64,000 nt of DNA from Corynebacterium glucuronolyticum DSM 44120. Lineage in GTDB: Bacteria; Actinomycetota; Actinomycetes; Mycobacteriales; Mycobacteriaceae. The notes under the pieces are model-generated. The model ran no database searches, had not been told where the DNA came from, and saw only the letters and a program-made list of their open reading frames with translations. Shown piece after piece: positions 8,325 through 17,038 of the stretch. The first letter of the stretch is position 1. Every line of letters begins with the position of its first letter. The stretch spans positions 992,001 to 1,056,000 of the forward strand of contig NZ_CP047452.1 in the NCBI RefSeq assembly GCF_030440595.1, read 5' to 3'. Position numbers and translations under genes: made by a program.

Positions 8325-8866
8325 GTTTACTTTCCTATCTGTGTGGACAAAAGTTTTTCTTCACCCTGCGGAATAGGCTGCACTGTTCGTGCACAAAGCC
8401 GTGTCCCTTGCAGCGAGCTGCAGGCATCCGGCTCAGGATTACCTCCGAGAGTACCCGGAAACTGCAACCACGTGCTGTTTCGCCTGGCCATAGAGTGGTA
8501 GGCCGCGCTTCCTAACCGTTTTCAAAACCAAAAGATTCGTTCTGTCTAGAGACAAAAGCAGCTTTTGCACGTGACTTGTGGTCTCACGCGTCAGTGGACA
8601 TGCGCTTCCGCGAGTGCGTGTACCCAAAACGGACACCGACAAGGGGTGCGCGCATAGGGGGAGCCACCCAACGCAGTACAACGCGAACCTCCACCATGAG
8701 AATTCGTTGGCTCATAGCGTGTGTCATGCGCCGGCAAATCATCTAGTCGGGATCTTCCACCCCGCGGCTAATACAACTCGAAGAGACTGAAAGTCTAGAG
8801 AAACTGGAAAAGACGGGAATATGAATGCGCCGGGTCGGGGAGGAGCAGAGTGAGGGAGCCGTGTGA
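8325..8866. other. Intergenic region between the GH32-like gene and glgA
   Basis: No supported gene. It must hold the promoter of the minus-strand GH32-like gene. The short open frames here have no ribosome binding site or recognisable motif. Confidence 0.6.
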
Positions 8867-8905
8867 AATACAAAAAGGGCGTGACGGAAAAGCGTCACGC
8901 CCTTT
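8867..8905 (-). terminator. Terminator of glgA
   Basis: A 13-bp perfect stem, aaagggcgtgacg (8874-8886) with cgtcacgcccttt (8893-8905). It is followed on the minus strand by a T-rich stretch and lies 25 bp after the glgA stop. Confidence 0.92.
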
Positions 8906-8930
8906 GGCTCTTGGCCGTTGGAAAAAGTGC

Positions 8931-10109
8931 CTACATGAGAGACTTGTACACGTCGATCGTCTGCTGAGCGATAGTAGCCCAGGAGAAGTCCTCGACGGCG
9001 CGGGTGCGTCCGCGCTCTCCGAATGCCTTAGCGGCCTCACGGTCTGAGACCATCTTGTTCACGGCTGCTGCGATGTCGCGTTCGAAAGCTTCCGTGTCAT
9101 TCTCGTCGTAGTGGACGAGGGAACCGGTCGTGCCGTCGACAACAACCTCGGGGATGCCTCCCACGTCAGAAGCCACCACCGCTGCGCCACAGGCCATGGC
9201 CTCGAGGTTGACGATTCCGAGCGGCTCGTAGATAGACGGGCAGACGAACGTATCGGCTGCCGTCAAAATTTCTTGGATCTTCGGCTTCGGGAGGAATTCC
9301 TGCACCCAGAAGATGCCGTCGCGCTGTTCTTGCAGATCCTTGACCAAGCGTTCCGTTTCGGCTGCAATTTCGGGGGTATCCGGCGCGCCCGCGCAGAGAA
9401 CGAGCTGAACGCCGTCGTCGAAGTGGCTGGCTGCCTTGACAAGGTGGCCGACACCCTTCTGGCGCGTGATGCGGCCGACGAATGCAGCGATCGGACGGGT
9501 GGGGTCGACTCCGAGTTCCTTGAGGATGGAGTTCTCCGCTTCATCGAAAGTGGGGCGTGGCTGCCACAACTCGGTATCGATACCGTTGAGAACGATGCGA
9601 ACCTTGTCCGGATCGATGTTGGGGTATGCATCAAGGATGGAATCCTTCATCTTCGCGGACACAGCGATGACAGCGTCTGCGTTTTCCATCGCATTCTTCT
9701 CGCTCCAAGAGGAGACGTCGTAGCCGCCGCCGAGCTGTTCACGCTTCCACGGGCGGTGTGGTTCGAGGGAGTGGGCAGTGGCTACGTGGGGGATTCCGTA
9801 GAGCTTTCCCGTGAGGTGTCCGCCGAGACCGGCGTACCACGTGTGCGAATGCACAACGTCAAGATTGTCAGCTGCGTTAGCCATCCGCAGGCCGGTGGAC
9901 AGGGTCTTAATGGCGGAGTTGGCATTCTCCAGCTCCGGGTCCACGCCGTGGGCGTAGACATTTGCTTCGTCGCGGGGAGCGCCCATGCAGTGCACGTCGA
10001 CATCGACGCAGTCGATTTCGCGCATGAAACGGGTTAGCTCCGTCACATGTACGCCGGCGCCTCCGTAGACTTCTGGCGGGTACTCTCTTGTCATCATTCC
10101 TACTCGCAT
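8931..10109 (-). CDS. glgA: Glycogen synthase / alpha-maltose-1-phosphate synthase, GT4 actinobacterial type
   Basis: 392 residues, the usual length of the corynebacterial enzyme (the open frame extends far upstream, but homology begins at MRVGMMTREYPPEVYGGAG). The ADP-glucose loop is GGAGVHVTEL, and the retaining GT-B E-x7-E motif is EPLGIVNLEAMACG. It transfers glucose from ADP-glucose (made by GlgC) to an alpha-glucan. In mycobacteria the orthologue (GlgM) makes maltose 1-phosphate, and this may apply here. The gene is divergent from glgC across a repeat-rich 511-bp region. The start lacks a clear Shine-Dalgarno sequence. Confidence 0.92.
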   Translation of the reverse strand: MRVGMMTREYPPEVYGGAGVHVTELTRFMREIDCVDVDVHCMGAPRDEANVYAHGVDPELENANSAIKTLSTGLRMANAADNLDVVHSHTWYAGLGGHLTGKLYGIPHVATAHSLEPHRPWKREQLGGGYDVSSWSEKNAMENADAVIAVSAKMKDSILDAYPNIDPDKVRIVLNGIDTELWQPRPTFDEAENSILKELGVDPTRPIAAFVGRITRQKGVGHLVKAASHFDDGVQLVLCAGAPDTPEIAAETERLVKDLQEQRDGIFWVQEFLPKPKIQEILTAADTFVCPSIYEPLGIVNLEAMACGAAVVASDVGGIPEVVVDGTTGSLVHYDENDTEAFERDIAAAVNKMVSDREAAKAFGERGRTRAVEDFSWATIAQQTIDVYKSLM

Positions 10110-10160
10110 ACCAACTAATCTAGCTGGAATATATTTATTCTGCAGGTCTTCTTGCTCCTG

Positions 10161-10271
10161 ATGCGCACGGACATGCACAGACACGTACCCATCGCCGTAT
10201 ACCCGCAGACGCGCAGACATGTACCCACCGACGCGTACCCACAGATGCGCAGACATGTACCTACCGACGTG
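10161..10271. repeat. Imperfect 36-bp tandem repeat
   Basis: Two close copies at 10200-10235 and 10236-10271 share cagacatgtacc and ccgacg cores. A more diverged copy precedes them at about 10161-10199. No inverted-repeat spacer structure is present, so it is not a CRISPR array. Confidence 0.8.
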
Positions 10272-10606
10272 TACGTGCGGTTGTACGTGCGTGCGGTTGC
10301 ACGTATGTGCGTGGGGGAGCGACCGCGGGGATTGCAACGAGGAGCGCGCGCACGGACAGGGTGCGTTAGCGCCAACTCTGCAGATGAGTGGGGGCATGGG
10401 TAACCGTGCAGATGGATGAATTCTCGGTGGGAGGAGCCTGCACATAGTTTTGGATCGGTAATTAATTTTGAAGATACCACCATTAGGGGGTGGTTCCTTG
10501 GGGCGGGTGTAAGACCTGTTCCTCCAGGAGAATCGCTGGTACATGCCTCTTTTTTGAGAAGCATCGGTGGTGGAGATCACTTTCCGAGACAAAAGTCGCG
10601 TTCCGC

Positions 10607-10620
10607 TATAAATTGGAGGT
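10607..10620 (+). promoter_or_regulatory. Possible -10 element giving a very short glgC leader
   Basis: TATAAA at 10607-10612 ends 8 bases before the glgC ATG, so transcription would begin at or within a few bases of the start codon. GGAGG at 10615-10619 is only one base from the ATG, too close for a normal ribosome binding site. The -35 is poor. Confidence 0.35.
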
Positions 10621-11838
10621 ATGAGAAACCAACCGTCCGTTCTTTCCATTGTCCTGGCAGGCGGCGAGGGGAAGCGGCTCTTTCCCCTTACAGCTGACCG
10701 CGCAAAGCCCGCCGTTCCTTTCGGCGGTAGCTACCGACTCATCGACTTCGTGTTGAGCAACCTGGTTAACGCCGGTTACCTCAAAATCTGCGTGCTTACG
10801 CAGTACAAGTCTCACTCCCTTGACCGCCATATCTCTCAGGCCTGGCAGGTTTCCGGACTGACCGGAAATTACATTGCCCCAGTACCCGCACAGCAACGCC
10901 TGGGGCAGCGCTGGTTCAACGGTTCAGCCGACGCGATCCTTCAGTCTCTTAACCTGATCTACGATGAGAACCCTGAGTACGTCATCGTCTTCGGCGCAGA
11001 TCACGTTTACCGCATGGATCCAGCTCAGATGGTGGAGGAGCACATCAAATCGGGCAAAGCGGCAACGGTTGCTGGTATCCGCGTTCCGCGGCAGGAGGCG
11101 ACAGCGTTCGGCTGTATCCAGTCCAACGATGACGGAACCATCACGGAGTTCCTGGAGAAGCCGGCGGATCCTCCGAGCACCCCGGACGATCCGAACGTGA
11201 CCTTCGCGTCGATGGGCAACTACGTGTTCACCACCGACAAGCTCATTGAGGCTCTGCAGGCTGACGCGGAGGACGAAAATTCCTCCCACGATATGGGTGG
11301 AAACATCATTCCGCACTTCGTCGAACAGGGTGAAGCCCACGTCTACGATTTCTCTGAAAACGAGGTTCCTGGCTCGACGGAAAGGGACAAGGGTTACTGG
11401 CGCGATGTCGGTACGATCGATGCGTTCTACGACGCGCATATGGATCTCATCAGCGTCAATCCGGTGTTCAACTTGTACAACCAGAAGTGGCCGATCCATT
11501 CGACGGATGACGGCAACTTGCCACCGGCGAAGTTCGTCCAGGGAGGTATTGCTCAGTCTTCGATGGTTGCCAACGGGTCCATCATTTCTGGTGCAACGGT
11601 TCGTAACTCGGTGGTGTCCACCAACGTCATCGTCGAAGAAGGTGCAACCGTTGAAGGTGCAGTCCTGATGCCTGGCGTCCGCATCGGTCGTGGCGCTGTT
11701 GTGCGACATGCCATCCTGGATAAGAACGTCGTGGTCTCTGACGGCGAGTTTATCGGTGTTGACAACGACCGGGACGCGGAGCGGTTTAACGTCTCCGCCA
11801 ACGGCGTTGTCGTGGTGGGGAAGAACCACGTGGTCTAG
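10621..11838 (+). CDS. glgC: Glucose-1-phosphate adenylyltransferase
   Basis: 405 residues, full length. It makes ADP-glucose from glucose 1-phosphate and ATP, the committed step of bacterial glycogen synthesis. The N-terminus [22 protein letters not shown] is the nucleotide-binding and regulatory signature. [24 protein letters not shown] and [10 protein letters not shown] follow in the usual order. The C-terminal 100 residues are left-handed beta-helix. The start codon is fixed by homology ([14 protein letters not shown]). A bidirectional terminator follows. Confidence 0.96.
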   Translation: MRNQPSVLSIVLAGGEGKRLFPLTADRAKPAVPFGGSYRLIDFVLSNLVNAGYLKICVLTQYKSHSLDRHISQAWQVSGLTGNYIAPVPAQQRLGQRWFNGSADAILQSLNLIYDENPEYVIVFGADHVYRMDPAQMVEEHIKSGKAATVAGIRVPRQEATAFGCIQSNDDGTITEFLEKPADPPSTPDDPNVTFASMGNYVFTTDKLIEALQADAEDENSSHDMGGNIIPHFVEQGEAHVYDFSENEVPGSTERDKGYWRDVGTIDAFYDAHMDLISVNPVFNLYNQKWPIHSTDDGNLPPAKFVQGGIAQSSMVANGSIISGATVRNSVVSTNVIVEEGATVEGAVLMPGVRIGRGAVVRHAILDKNVVVSDGEFIGVDNDRDAERFNVSANGVVVVGKNHVV

Positions 11839-11857
11839 ACCCTCATTCATGTGCACG

Positions 11858-11890
11858 AAAAATCCCCGGTTTTTTCCGGGGATTTTTCCT
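11858..11890. terminator. Bidirectional terminator between glgC and the O-methyltransferase gene
   Basis: A 12-bp stem, aaaaatccccgg (11858-11869) with ccggggattttt (11876-11887), has T-rich sequence on both strands. It lies between convergent genes. Confidence 0.9.
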
Positions 11891-12007
11891 TTCTTTAGAG
11901 CAGCTCTTCGGTTGCCTTTAGCTCCCGCACGTCCCCTTTGTTGGGGGCTTTCCGACGTCCTTTCGTCATGTGAGATGCCAGAAGCGATCCCCAAGGAATC
12001 GGGGAGT

Positions 12008-12640
12008 CTATTTCTTGAACGCGATTATCGCACCGGCCCCGAGCGGGAGGCGGGTAATGAGAGCGTCCTCGAAGCTGCGAAGCTTCTCATCAGCCTCCCG
12101 GGCGCTGACAAATTCCCGATCTGTACGTGTCTCGTCGCCGAGGAGTCCGTCGAATAGCGCATCGAGGAGAACGAGCACGCCGCCAGACTGCAGAAGCGGC
12201 CAGGCTTCATCAATGAATGTTGGGAGGTCAAGAGCGGGCACATCGCCAACGACGATGCGGTAAGAGTCCGGCGCCAGACGTCCCATGACCTCTAGTGGAC
12301 GGGAGGGGAGGAAACGATAGTGACTGTGGCCGGCGGCACGGAACACATCCTTTGCCTGGTTCTGATGCTCATGCTCGGGGTCGATAAAAGTGAGGTGCCC
12401 ATCGGGTCCGAGACCGTCAAATAAGTAAAGTCCGACGATTCCTGCGGCAGGAGTAGCCGCGACACCGCTGCGGTTGGAGTCCGTTGCTACGAGCGCCGCG
12501 AGGAGCGAGAGAAGCTGGCCGGAGGATATATCTGGGGCGGACAGTCCGAACTCCCGGGCGTCGTTTCGTGCTCGGACATGGAAGTCGTCGTCGACCGTCG
12601 TCTGTTCGATGTAGCGTACTAGTTCCTCAGTCACGGACAT
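12008..12640 (-). CDS. Putative O-methyltransferase (class I SAM fold)
   Basis: 210 residues from the ATG beginning [15 protein letters not shown]; the open frame extends 20 codons further, but homologues start here. The order is helix bundle, then [18 protein letters not shown] (position of the SAM glycine loop), [18 protein letters not shown], and YRIVVGD. This matches the actinobacterial methyltransferase that is always divergent from sigE (Rv1220c in M. tuberculosis). The glycine-rich motif (usually G-T-G-x-G) is degenerate, so SAM binding may be weak. Substrate unknown. Confidence 0.8.
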   Translation of the reverse strand: MSVTEELVRYIEQTTVDDDFHVRARNDAREFGLSAPDISSGQLLSLLAALVATDSNRSGVAATPAAGIVGLYLFDGLGPDGHLTFIDPEHEHQNQAKDVFRAAGHSHYRFLPSRPLEVMGRLAPDSYRIVVGDVPALDLPTFIDEAWPLLQSGGVLVLLDALFDGLLGDETRTDREFVSAREADEKLRSFEDALITRLPLGAGAIIAFKK

Positions 12641-12742
12641 CAGTCTAGTGGCTTTGCTGGGCTTTGGGGCAGGCCACACGCATCGTGTCCGATTCAACAC
12701 CGAAGGGGGATGAACGTGGGGGTAAACACAAGAATAATTTCG

Positions 12743-12771
12743 TTGAAACTCACAGCGGAAATCAATATCAT
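12743..12771 (+). promoter_or_regulatory. Housekeeping-type promoter of sigE
   Basis: TTGAAA (12743-12748), a 17-bp spacer and TATCAT (12766-12771) make a good sigma-70-type match. It predicts a transcript start near 12778, upstream of both candidate sigE start codons. Confidence 0.6.
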
Positions 12772-12928
12772 GTTAGGCTCATTTTCATCACCGTATGTTT
12801 GGATTAAAGCTATGAAGAACGCGACTTCCTCGTTTTCCCTCTCCGGAGCGATTGGTTTCGGTTCCCGCCGGAAGGATAAAAGCAATGGGAAGCCCACCGA
12901 CCAGCCCCCCCGCACGGAGGAAGGACCA

Positions 12929-13516
12929 GTGGCTGACGAGCTCACCGGTACAAGCGCATTTGACGCGGGTACCGGCGAGATGCCGTCCTGGGCGGATCTC
13001 GTCGCCGAACATGCAGACGGAGTTTACCGGCTTGCGTATCGCCTCTCTGGCAACAAACAGGATGCTGAAGATTTGACGCAGGAGACATTCATGAGAGTGT
13101 TCCGGTCGCTGAAAAGCTACAAGCCTGGTGCATTCAAGGGATGGCTGCACCGAATTACCACTAACCTCTTCCTTGATATGGTTCGTCACCGTTCGGCTAT
13201 TCGGATGGAAGCGCTGAATGAAACGGCTTACGACCGGTACCCGGGATCAGACCCGACACCAGATGAGGCATACATTAACTCGAACCTGGATCCGACATTG
13301 GAACGAGCTCTCTTTAACCTGAGTCCTGATTATCGTGTCGCCGTCGTGCTCTGTGACATGGAGGGACTGAGCTACGAGGAGATCGCTGAAACTTTGGGCG
13401 TAAAGATGGGAACCGTGCGATCTCGGATCCACCGTGGAAGAAAACAGTTGAGGGAGTACATTCTCGCTGCTGCCGAGGAATCGGATGCAGCGAAAGCTCT
13501 CGTTCCCCAGCACTAG
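12929..13516 (+). CDS. sigE: ECF RNA polymerase sigma factor SigE
   Basis: 195 residues from the GTG at 12929, which has an excellent ribosome binding site (GGAGG at 12916-12920, 8-base spacing). An in-frame ATG at 12812 would add 39 Ser/Lys-rich residues but has no Shine-Dalgarno sequence; both may be used. Region 2 is [17 protein letters not shown] and region 4 is [20 protein letters not shown]. SigE directs the envelope-stress response in corynebacteria and mycobacteria. The next gene is its zinc anti-sigma factor, then tatB, in the conserved order. Confidence 0.93.
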   Translation: MADELTGTSAFDAGTGEMPSWADLVAEHADGVYRLAYRLSGNKQDAEDLTQETFMRVFRSLKSYKPGAFKGWLHRITTNLFLDMVRHRSAIRMEALNETAYDRYPGSDPTPDEAYINSNLDPTLERALFNLSPDYRVAVVLCDMEGLSYEEIAETLGVKMGTVRSRIHRGRKQLREYILAAAEESDAAKALVPQH

Positions 13517-13677
13517 CAACGCGCTCACGCCGTTCCCGCTCATTTGGGTATAGAGTGGGGTCAGAAGGCTAAGGTCATACCTGTGGAAGTGACAGGGTAG
13601 CTGCGCGCCAGCCACGTGTGTGCCAATGTCGCATCTGGTTTCAGGTTCGGTGAGATGAAGGAGAGGAGGCTCCCACG

Positions 13678-14355
13678 GTGCAGCATCGTTCAGCCCCCGA
13701 GAACGACCACGCAGGCGGAGTTCCGGATTCTCATGTGACCTCTGCCCAACATGCAGAGGGTTCATCCCGTCAGTCTGCTCCTAGAGAATCCTCCGTCACG
13801 AGGACGAGAAAATTCTTAGAGAGAGTCGATTCTCTGATTCGGAATGACATTCGTGAGCGCACGAGTCGAGACAAGAGCGAGGAGTCGACTCCAACGTTTG
13901 AAACGTTGCGTGCCCGTCGCGTTAACCGTCTTCCCCGGTCAGTATCGCCCAAAAAGCTCCAAGAAGCGATCTCCACGATGTTGCGGGAAGAAGTCGCTGA
14001 TAGAGACGAAACCTTCTCTTCCGTTGAGCACCTCTCAGCAGAGGCTGTTGCAGGGTACGTAGATGGTGAGCTCACTCTCAAGGCACAGAAGCGCGCACGA
14101 GCGCACCTTCTGCACTGCTCCATATGCCGCAAGGAGGTGCGTGAGCAGAGGGAAGCATCGCTAACTTTGAAGCAGGAGACGAGAAACGACATTCATGTTC
14201 CTTCGTCGCTTGTTGCCAAGCTAGCCAGTATGAATCCTGATACGTGCGAGGAGGGGCCCGCAGCTGGCGATATCCTCCGGTCGGACACGCTTTTTGGTCG
14301 CCTTACCTCCATTTACTGGGCGGCGCGTAGGACATATAAAGATCGCACCGACTAA
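13678..14355 (+). CDS. cseE: Zinc-binding anti-sigma-E factor
   Basis: 225 residues from a GTG preceded by GGAGAGGAGG at 8 bases. The ZAS motif is visible in LSAEAVAGYVDGELTLKA followed by HLLHCSIC (H-x3-C-x2-C), which grips sigma factors in a redox-sensitive way. No membrane segment is seen, as for mycobacterial RseA. The N-terminal 100 residues are Ser/Arg-rich and poorly conserved. The gene follows sigE after a 161-bp gap, so it probably has its own regulation or a processed message. Confidence 0.88.
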   Translation: MQHRSAPENDHAGGVPDSHVTSAQHAEGSSRQSAPRESSVTRTRKFLERVDSLIRNDIRERTSRDKSEESTPTFETLRARRVNRLPRSVSPKKLQEAISTMLREEVADRDETFSSVEHLSAEAVAGYVDGELTLKAQKRARAHLLHCSICRKEVREQREASLTLKQETRNDIHVPSSLVAKLASMNPDTCEEGPAAGDILRSDTLFGRLTSIYWAARRTYKDRTD

Positions 14356-14392
14356 GTTCCGAAGTACGGAGAAAACAAGTAGAGTGTAATTC

Positions 14393-14923
14393 GTGTTTAA
14401 CGATGTTGGATGGGTGGAGATTCTTATTATCTTCATCGTCGCGGTGTTTCTCATCGGCCCGGAAAAGATTCCGAAAGCTGTGGAGGATATCAAGGCAGCT
14501 ATCCTGGCGGCACGTAACGCTATCAACCGCACGAAGATGAGCCTGAGCGACGACCTGGGCCCGGAGTTTGACGAATTCCGTAAACCTCTCGGCGAGCTTG
14601 CAAAACTGAGGGCAATGGGGCCCAAAGCTGCACTGACGAAGACTCTTTTTGATGGCGATGACACGTACCTCGATGCGTTAGATCCGAAAAAGTTTTGGAA
14701 CGACACTGACCCGGCATCGGTTAATCGTGCGTCCGCACCAACACGTATTCCCGATGCTGCTTCCCCATCCACCCCAGGAACACAAGGTGAAGCATCCTCC
14801 ACGGAGTCGCCGACAGCGTCGACAAGCAAAAAACCGAGTGACAATGATCAGACCGGGAGCACCCGGATAGGTCGAGAGGGGCCAGCTGGTACGGGAACCG
14901 TCGACTACAGTGACGTTCTCTAG
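14393..14923 (+). CDS. tatB: Sec-independent protein translocase subunit TatB
   Basis: 176 residues. One N-terminal membrane helix (about residues 5-22, WVEILIIFIVAVFLIGP) with the conserved Glu near its start and the G-P-E hinge is followed by an amphipathic helix (KIPKAVEDIKAAILAARNA). It then has the actinobacterial segment DLGPEFDEFRKPL and a disordered Ser/Thr/Pro-rich tail. TatB forms the twin-arginine substrate receptor with TatC in the plasma membrane. It starts with GTG 36 bp after the anti-sigma gene, so it may belong to the sigE transcript. Confidence 0.93.
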   Translation: MFNDVGWVEILIIFIVAVFLIGPEKIPKAVEDIKAAILAARNAINRTKMSLSDDLGPEFDEFRKPLGELAKLRAMGPKAALTKTLFDGDDTYLDALDPKKFWNDTDPASVNRASAPTRIPDAASPSTPGTQGEASSTESPTASTSKKPSDNDQTGSTRIGREGPAGTGTVDYSDVL

Positions 14924-15003
14924 ATACCGACTCCCCGAGCGCGCGTGCGCCTAGAAGCGCTCGTGACATCCATGGGTACCAGGTGAGGCCAGGTAATCAG
15001 GAT

Positions 15004-15049
15004 AAAAATACGGGAGACCACCGGATAACGAACCGGGGTCTCCCGTTTT
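15004..15049. terminator. Bidirectional terminator between tatB and mrp
   Basis: A 9-bp stem, cgggagacc (15011-15019) with ggtctcccg (15037-15045), is flanked by an A-rich run on the left and tttt on the right. Confidence 0.85.
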
Positions 15050-15092
15050 CACTGTGTCGATCCGTCCAGCAATGGACACAGGACAAGCGTAT

Positions 15093-16217
15093 CTACTTGT
15101 GAGCGATACCGAGTCCGAGGGTCTTGCCCAGGAGCGAGTCCTTGCGCTTGACAAGCTTTTCGGCAATCGAATTGAGAGCCTTACCAGCGGGGGAATCAGG
15201 CTGAGAAATGGCCACCGGCACGCCGGCATCGCCTCCCGTGCGCAGGGTAGGATCCAGCGGAATGGAACCGAGCAGCGGGATACGTGCACCGGTGATCTGT
15301 GTCAGCCGGTCGGCCACTGTCTGCCCACCACCTGAACCAAAGATCTCTATTGTTGTTCCGTCCGGCATGATCATCGCAGACATGTTTTCAATGACACCCG
15401 CGATCTTCTGTTTCGTCTGTTGGCTGATTGATCCGGCTCGCTCAGCGACCTCCGCCGCCGCAGCCTGCGGTGTGGTGACAATCAGGAGCTCCGCGCCGGG
15501 GATGAGCTGTGCTACTGAGATCGCAACATCACCCGTTCCGGGAGGGAGATCTAGGAGGAGCACATCGAGGTCGCCCCAGAAAACATCAGTTAGGAACTGT
15601 TGGATAGCTCGGTGAAGCATGGGGCCACGCCAAATGACGGGGGAGTTGCCCTTGACAAAGTGACCGATAGAGATGATCTTCACACCGTGACAAATCGGTG
15701 GCATGATCATGTCGTCGACCTGGTGTGGACCGTTGGTGTCTCCCATCATCTGGGGAATTGAGTGACCGTAGATATCAGCATCGAGAACGCCGACATTCAA
15801 GCCACGCTTAGCTAGTGCCGTCGCCACGTTGACGGTAACGCTCGACTTACCTACGCCGCCTTTTCCAGAGGCGACAGCCAACACCCGAGTGGTGGAATCC
15901 GGTTGAGAAAACGGGATGACCGGCTCGTGTCCCCGCAGCTTGATGCGCAGTTCTCGTCGCTGGTCATCTGTCATCGGTTCAGTATCCACAAAGGCGTTTT
16001 CTACGCCAGGGATTTTCTCGATAGCCTCGACGGAATTGGAGACAAGCGTCCCTTTCAGGGGGCACCCAGCGATAGTGAGGAGGATAGTTGCATGGACGTC
16101 GGCACCGTCGATACGAACAGACTTGACCATGTCGAGCTCAGTGAGGGAGCGATCGAGCTCAGGATCGACAACGTGAGATAGTGCCTGAAGCACGTCATTT
16201 TCAGTGATAGCAGCCAT
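15093..16217 (-). CDS. mrp: Mrp/NBP35-family ATPase, iron-sulfur cluster carrier
   Basis: 374 residues from the ATG beginning MAAITENDVL, supported by AAGG 6-7 bases upstream. An N-terminal MIP18/DUF59 domain (about 1-95) is followed by a deviant Walker A GKGGVGKSS (about 114-122), DADIYGHSIPQMMG and LLLDLPPGTGDVAIS. This is the Mrp/ApbC P-loop family that carries Fe-S clusters. The C-x-x-C that many Mrp proteins have after GVIENMS is replaced by MPDG, as is usual in actinobacteria. The gene is single and convergent with tatB. Confidence 0.92.
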   Translation of the reverse strand: MAAITENDVLQALSHVVDPELDRSLTELDMVKSVRIDGADVHATILLTIAGCPLKGTLVSNSVEAIEKIPGVENAFVDTEPMTDDQRRELRIKLRGHEPVIPFSQPDSTTRVLAVASGKGGVGKSSVTVNVATALAKRGLNVGVLDADIYGHSIPQMMGDTNGPHQVDDMIMPPICHGVKIISIGHFVKGNSPVIWRGPMLHRAIQQFLTDVFWGDLDVLLLDLPPGTGDVAISVAQLIPGAELLIVTTPQAAAAEVAERAGSISQQTKQKIAGVIENMSAMIMPDGTTIEIFGSGGGQTVADRLTQITGARIPLLGSIPLDPTLRTGGDAGVPVAISQPDSPAGKALNSIAEKLVKRKDSLLGKTLGLGIAHK

Positions 16218-16405
16218 AAAATGCCTTAGTAATTTCACTTCCTAGATAGTGGCGCCCGGTGCGGAAAGTACGCTTTGCCCTTGCACAATTGGATCACACG
16301 GCGATTCCTCACCACGTGGGGCGCTCTACGTCTCTGTTATGTCAGGCCTATTGTACGTAATGGTTGTGACGTATCCACAAACGGCGTGCCACGGTGCAAC
16401 GCGGT

Positions 16406-17038
16406 CTACCGCGTAGGGGAATTGGGGGTGGAATTGTCCTGTGTCGGGGAGTCATCCTTTCGCCGGGGTAGAGCAAGATCACCCTGAGTAGGATCGGTGA
16501 GGAGGGAAGAAAGCTCCGAACGGCGTGCAGCCGATTCGTCATCAATTTTTGCTTCCAAGCGCTCAAGCACGGCTTGCAAGTCCTCTAATTGGTCGCGCAG
16601 ATAATCGCGCGTTACTGTTTCGCCCACGGCCAAACGAAGGCTCGCCAGTTCGCGGGCCAGGTATTCCGTGTCTGCCTTCGTTTGTTGTGCACGTCGCCGA
16701 TCCTCTTGCAAGCTGTGGCGATCCCGGACTTCCTGGCGGTTCTGGGCCAGCAAAATGAGCGGCGCGGAGTATGCGGCCTGCGTAGAAAAAGCGAGATTGA
16801 GGAGGATAAATGGGTAAGGATCCCAGGCGAATGCAAGGCCGGTGATATTCAGCAGGATCCATGTGACGACGATGATCGTTTGCCACACAAGGTACTCGCC
16901 TGTTCCAAAGAACCGTGCAACTTTTTCCGCGACGGCGCCGACGGCATCGGCATCCATGCGGAACCACCTCTTGCGCCGACCGGCAACCGGGGTATCTAGG
17001 TCACCGCGGGACAGGTCATCGCTGTTGAGATCAGCCAC
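16406..17038 (-). CDS. DUF1003 membrane protein
   Basis: 210 residues from a GTG with GGGAGG at 8 bases. Two membrane segments (about residues 50-70 and 75-95) surround the DUF1003 core: WQTIIVVTWILLN then FILLNLAFSTQAAYSAPLIL and QNRQEVRDR. A long coiled-coil tail (about 110-170) follows. Function is unknown. Its start overlaps the end of the MgtE-like gene by 8 bp, so the two are co-translated. The same pair occurs in related genomes. Confidence 0.87.
   Translation of the reverse strand: MADLNSDDLSRGDLDTPVAGRRKRWFRMDADAVGAVAEKVARFFGTGEYLVWQTIIVVTWILLNITGLAFAWDPYPFILLNLAFSTQAAYSAPLILLAQNRQEVRDRHSLQEDRRRAQQTKADTEYLARELASLRLAVGETVTRDYLRDQLEDLQAVLERLEAKIDDESAARRSELSSLLTDPTQGDLALPRRKDDSPTQDNSTPNSPTR

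Larger units (their letters stand above)
10110..10620. promoter_or_regulatory. Divergent glgA-glgC regulatory region with repeats
   Basis: 511 bp without a gene. It holds the 36-bp repeats described separately and the inverted repeat cgtgc-ggtt-gcacg (10290-10303). The related stretch acgtgcggttgtacgtgc lies just before it, so binding sites for a dimeric regulator are possible. A -10-like TATAAA occurs at 10607-10612. Confidence 0.5.

Noticed and set aside
10110..10649. N-terminal extension of glgA by 180 codons
   Set aside because: The extension covers the repeat region and is low complexity; homology begins at MRVGMMTREYPPE.
10924..11994. 356-codon minus-strand frame opposite glgC
   Set aside because: Overlaps a certain gene along its whole length and shows no recognisable domain.
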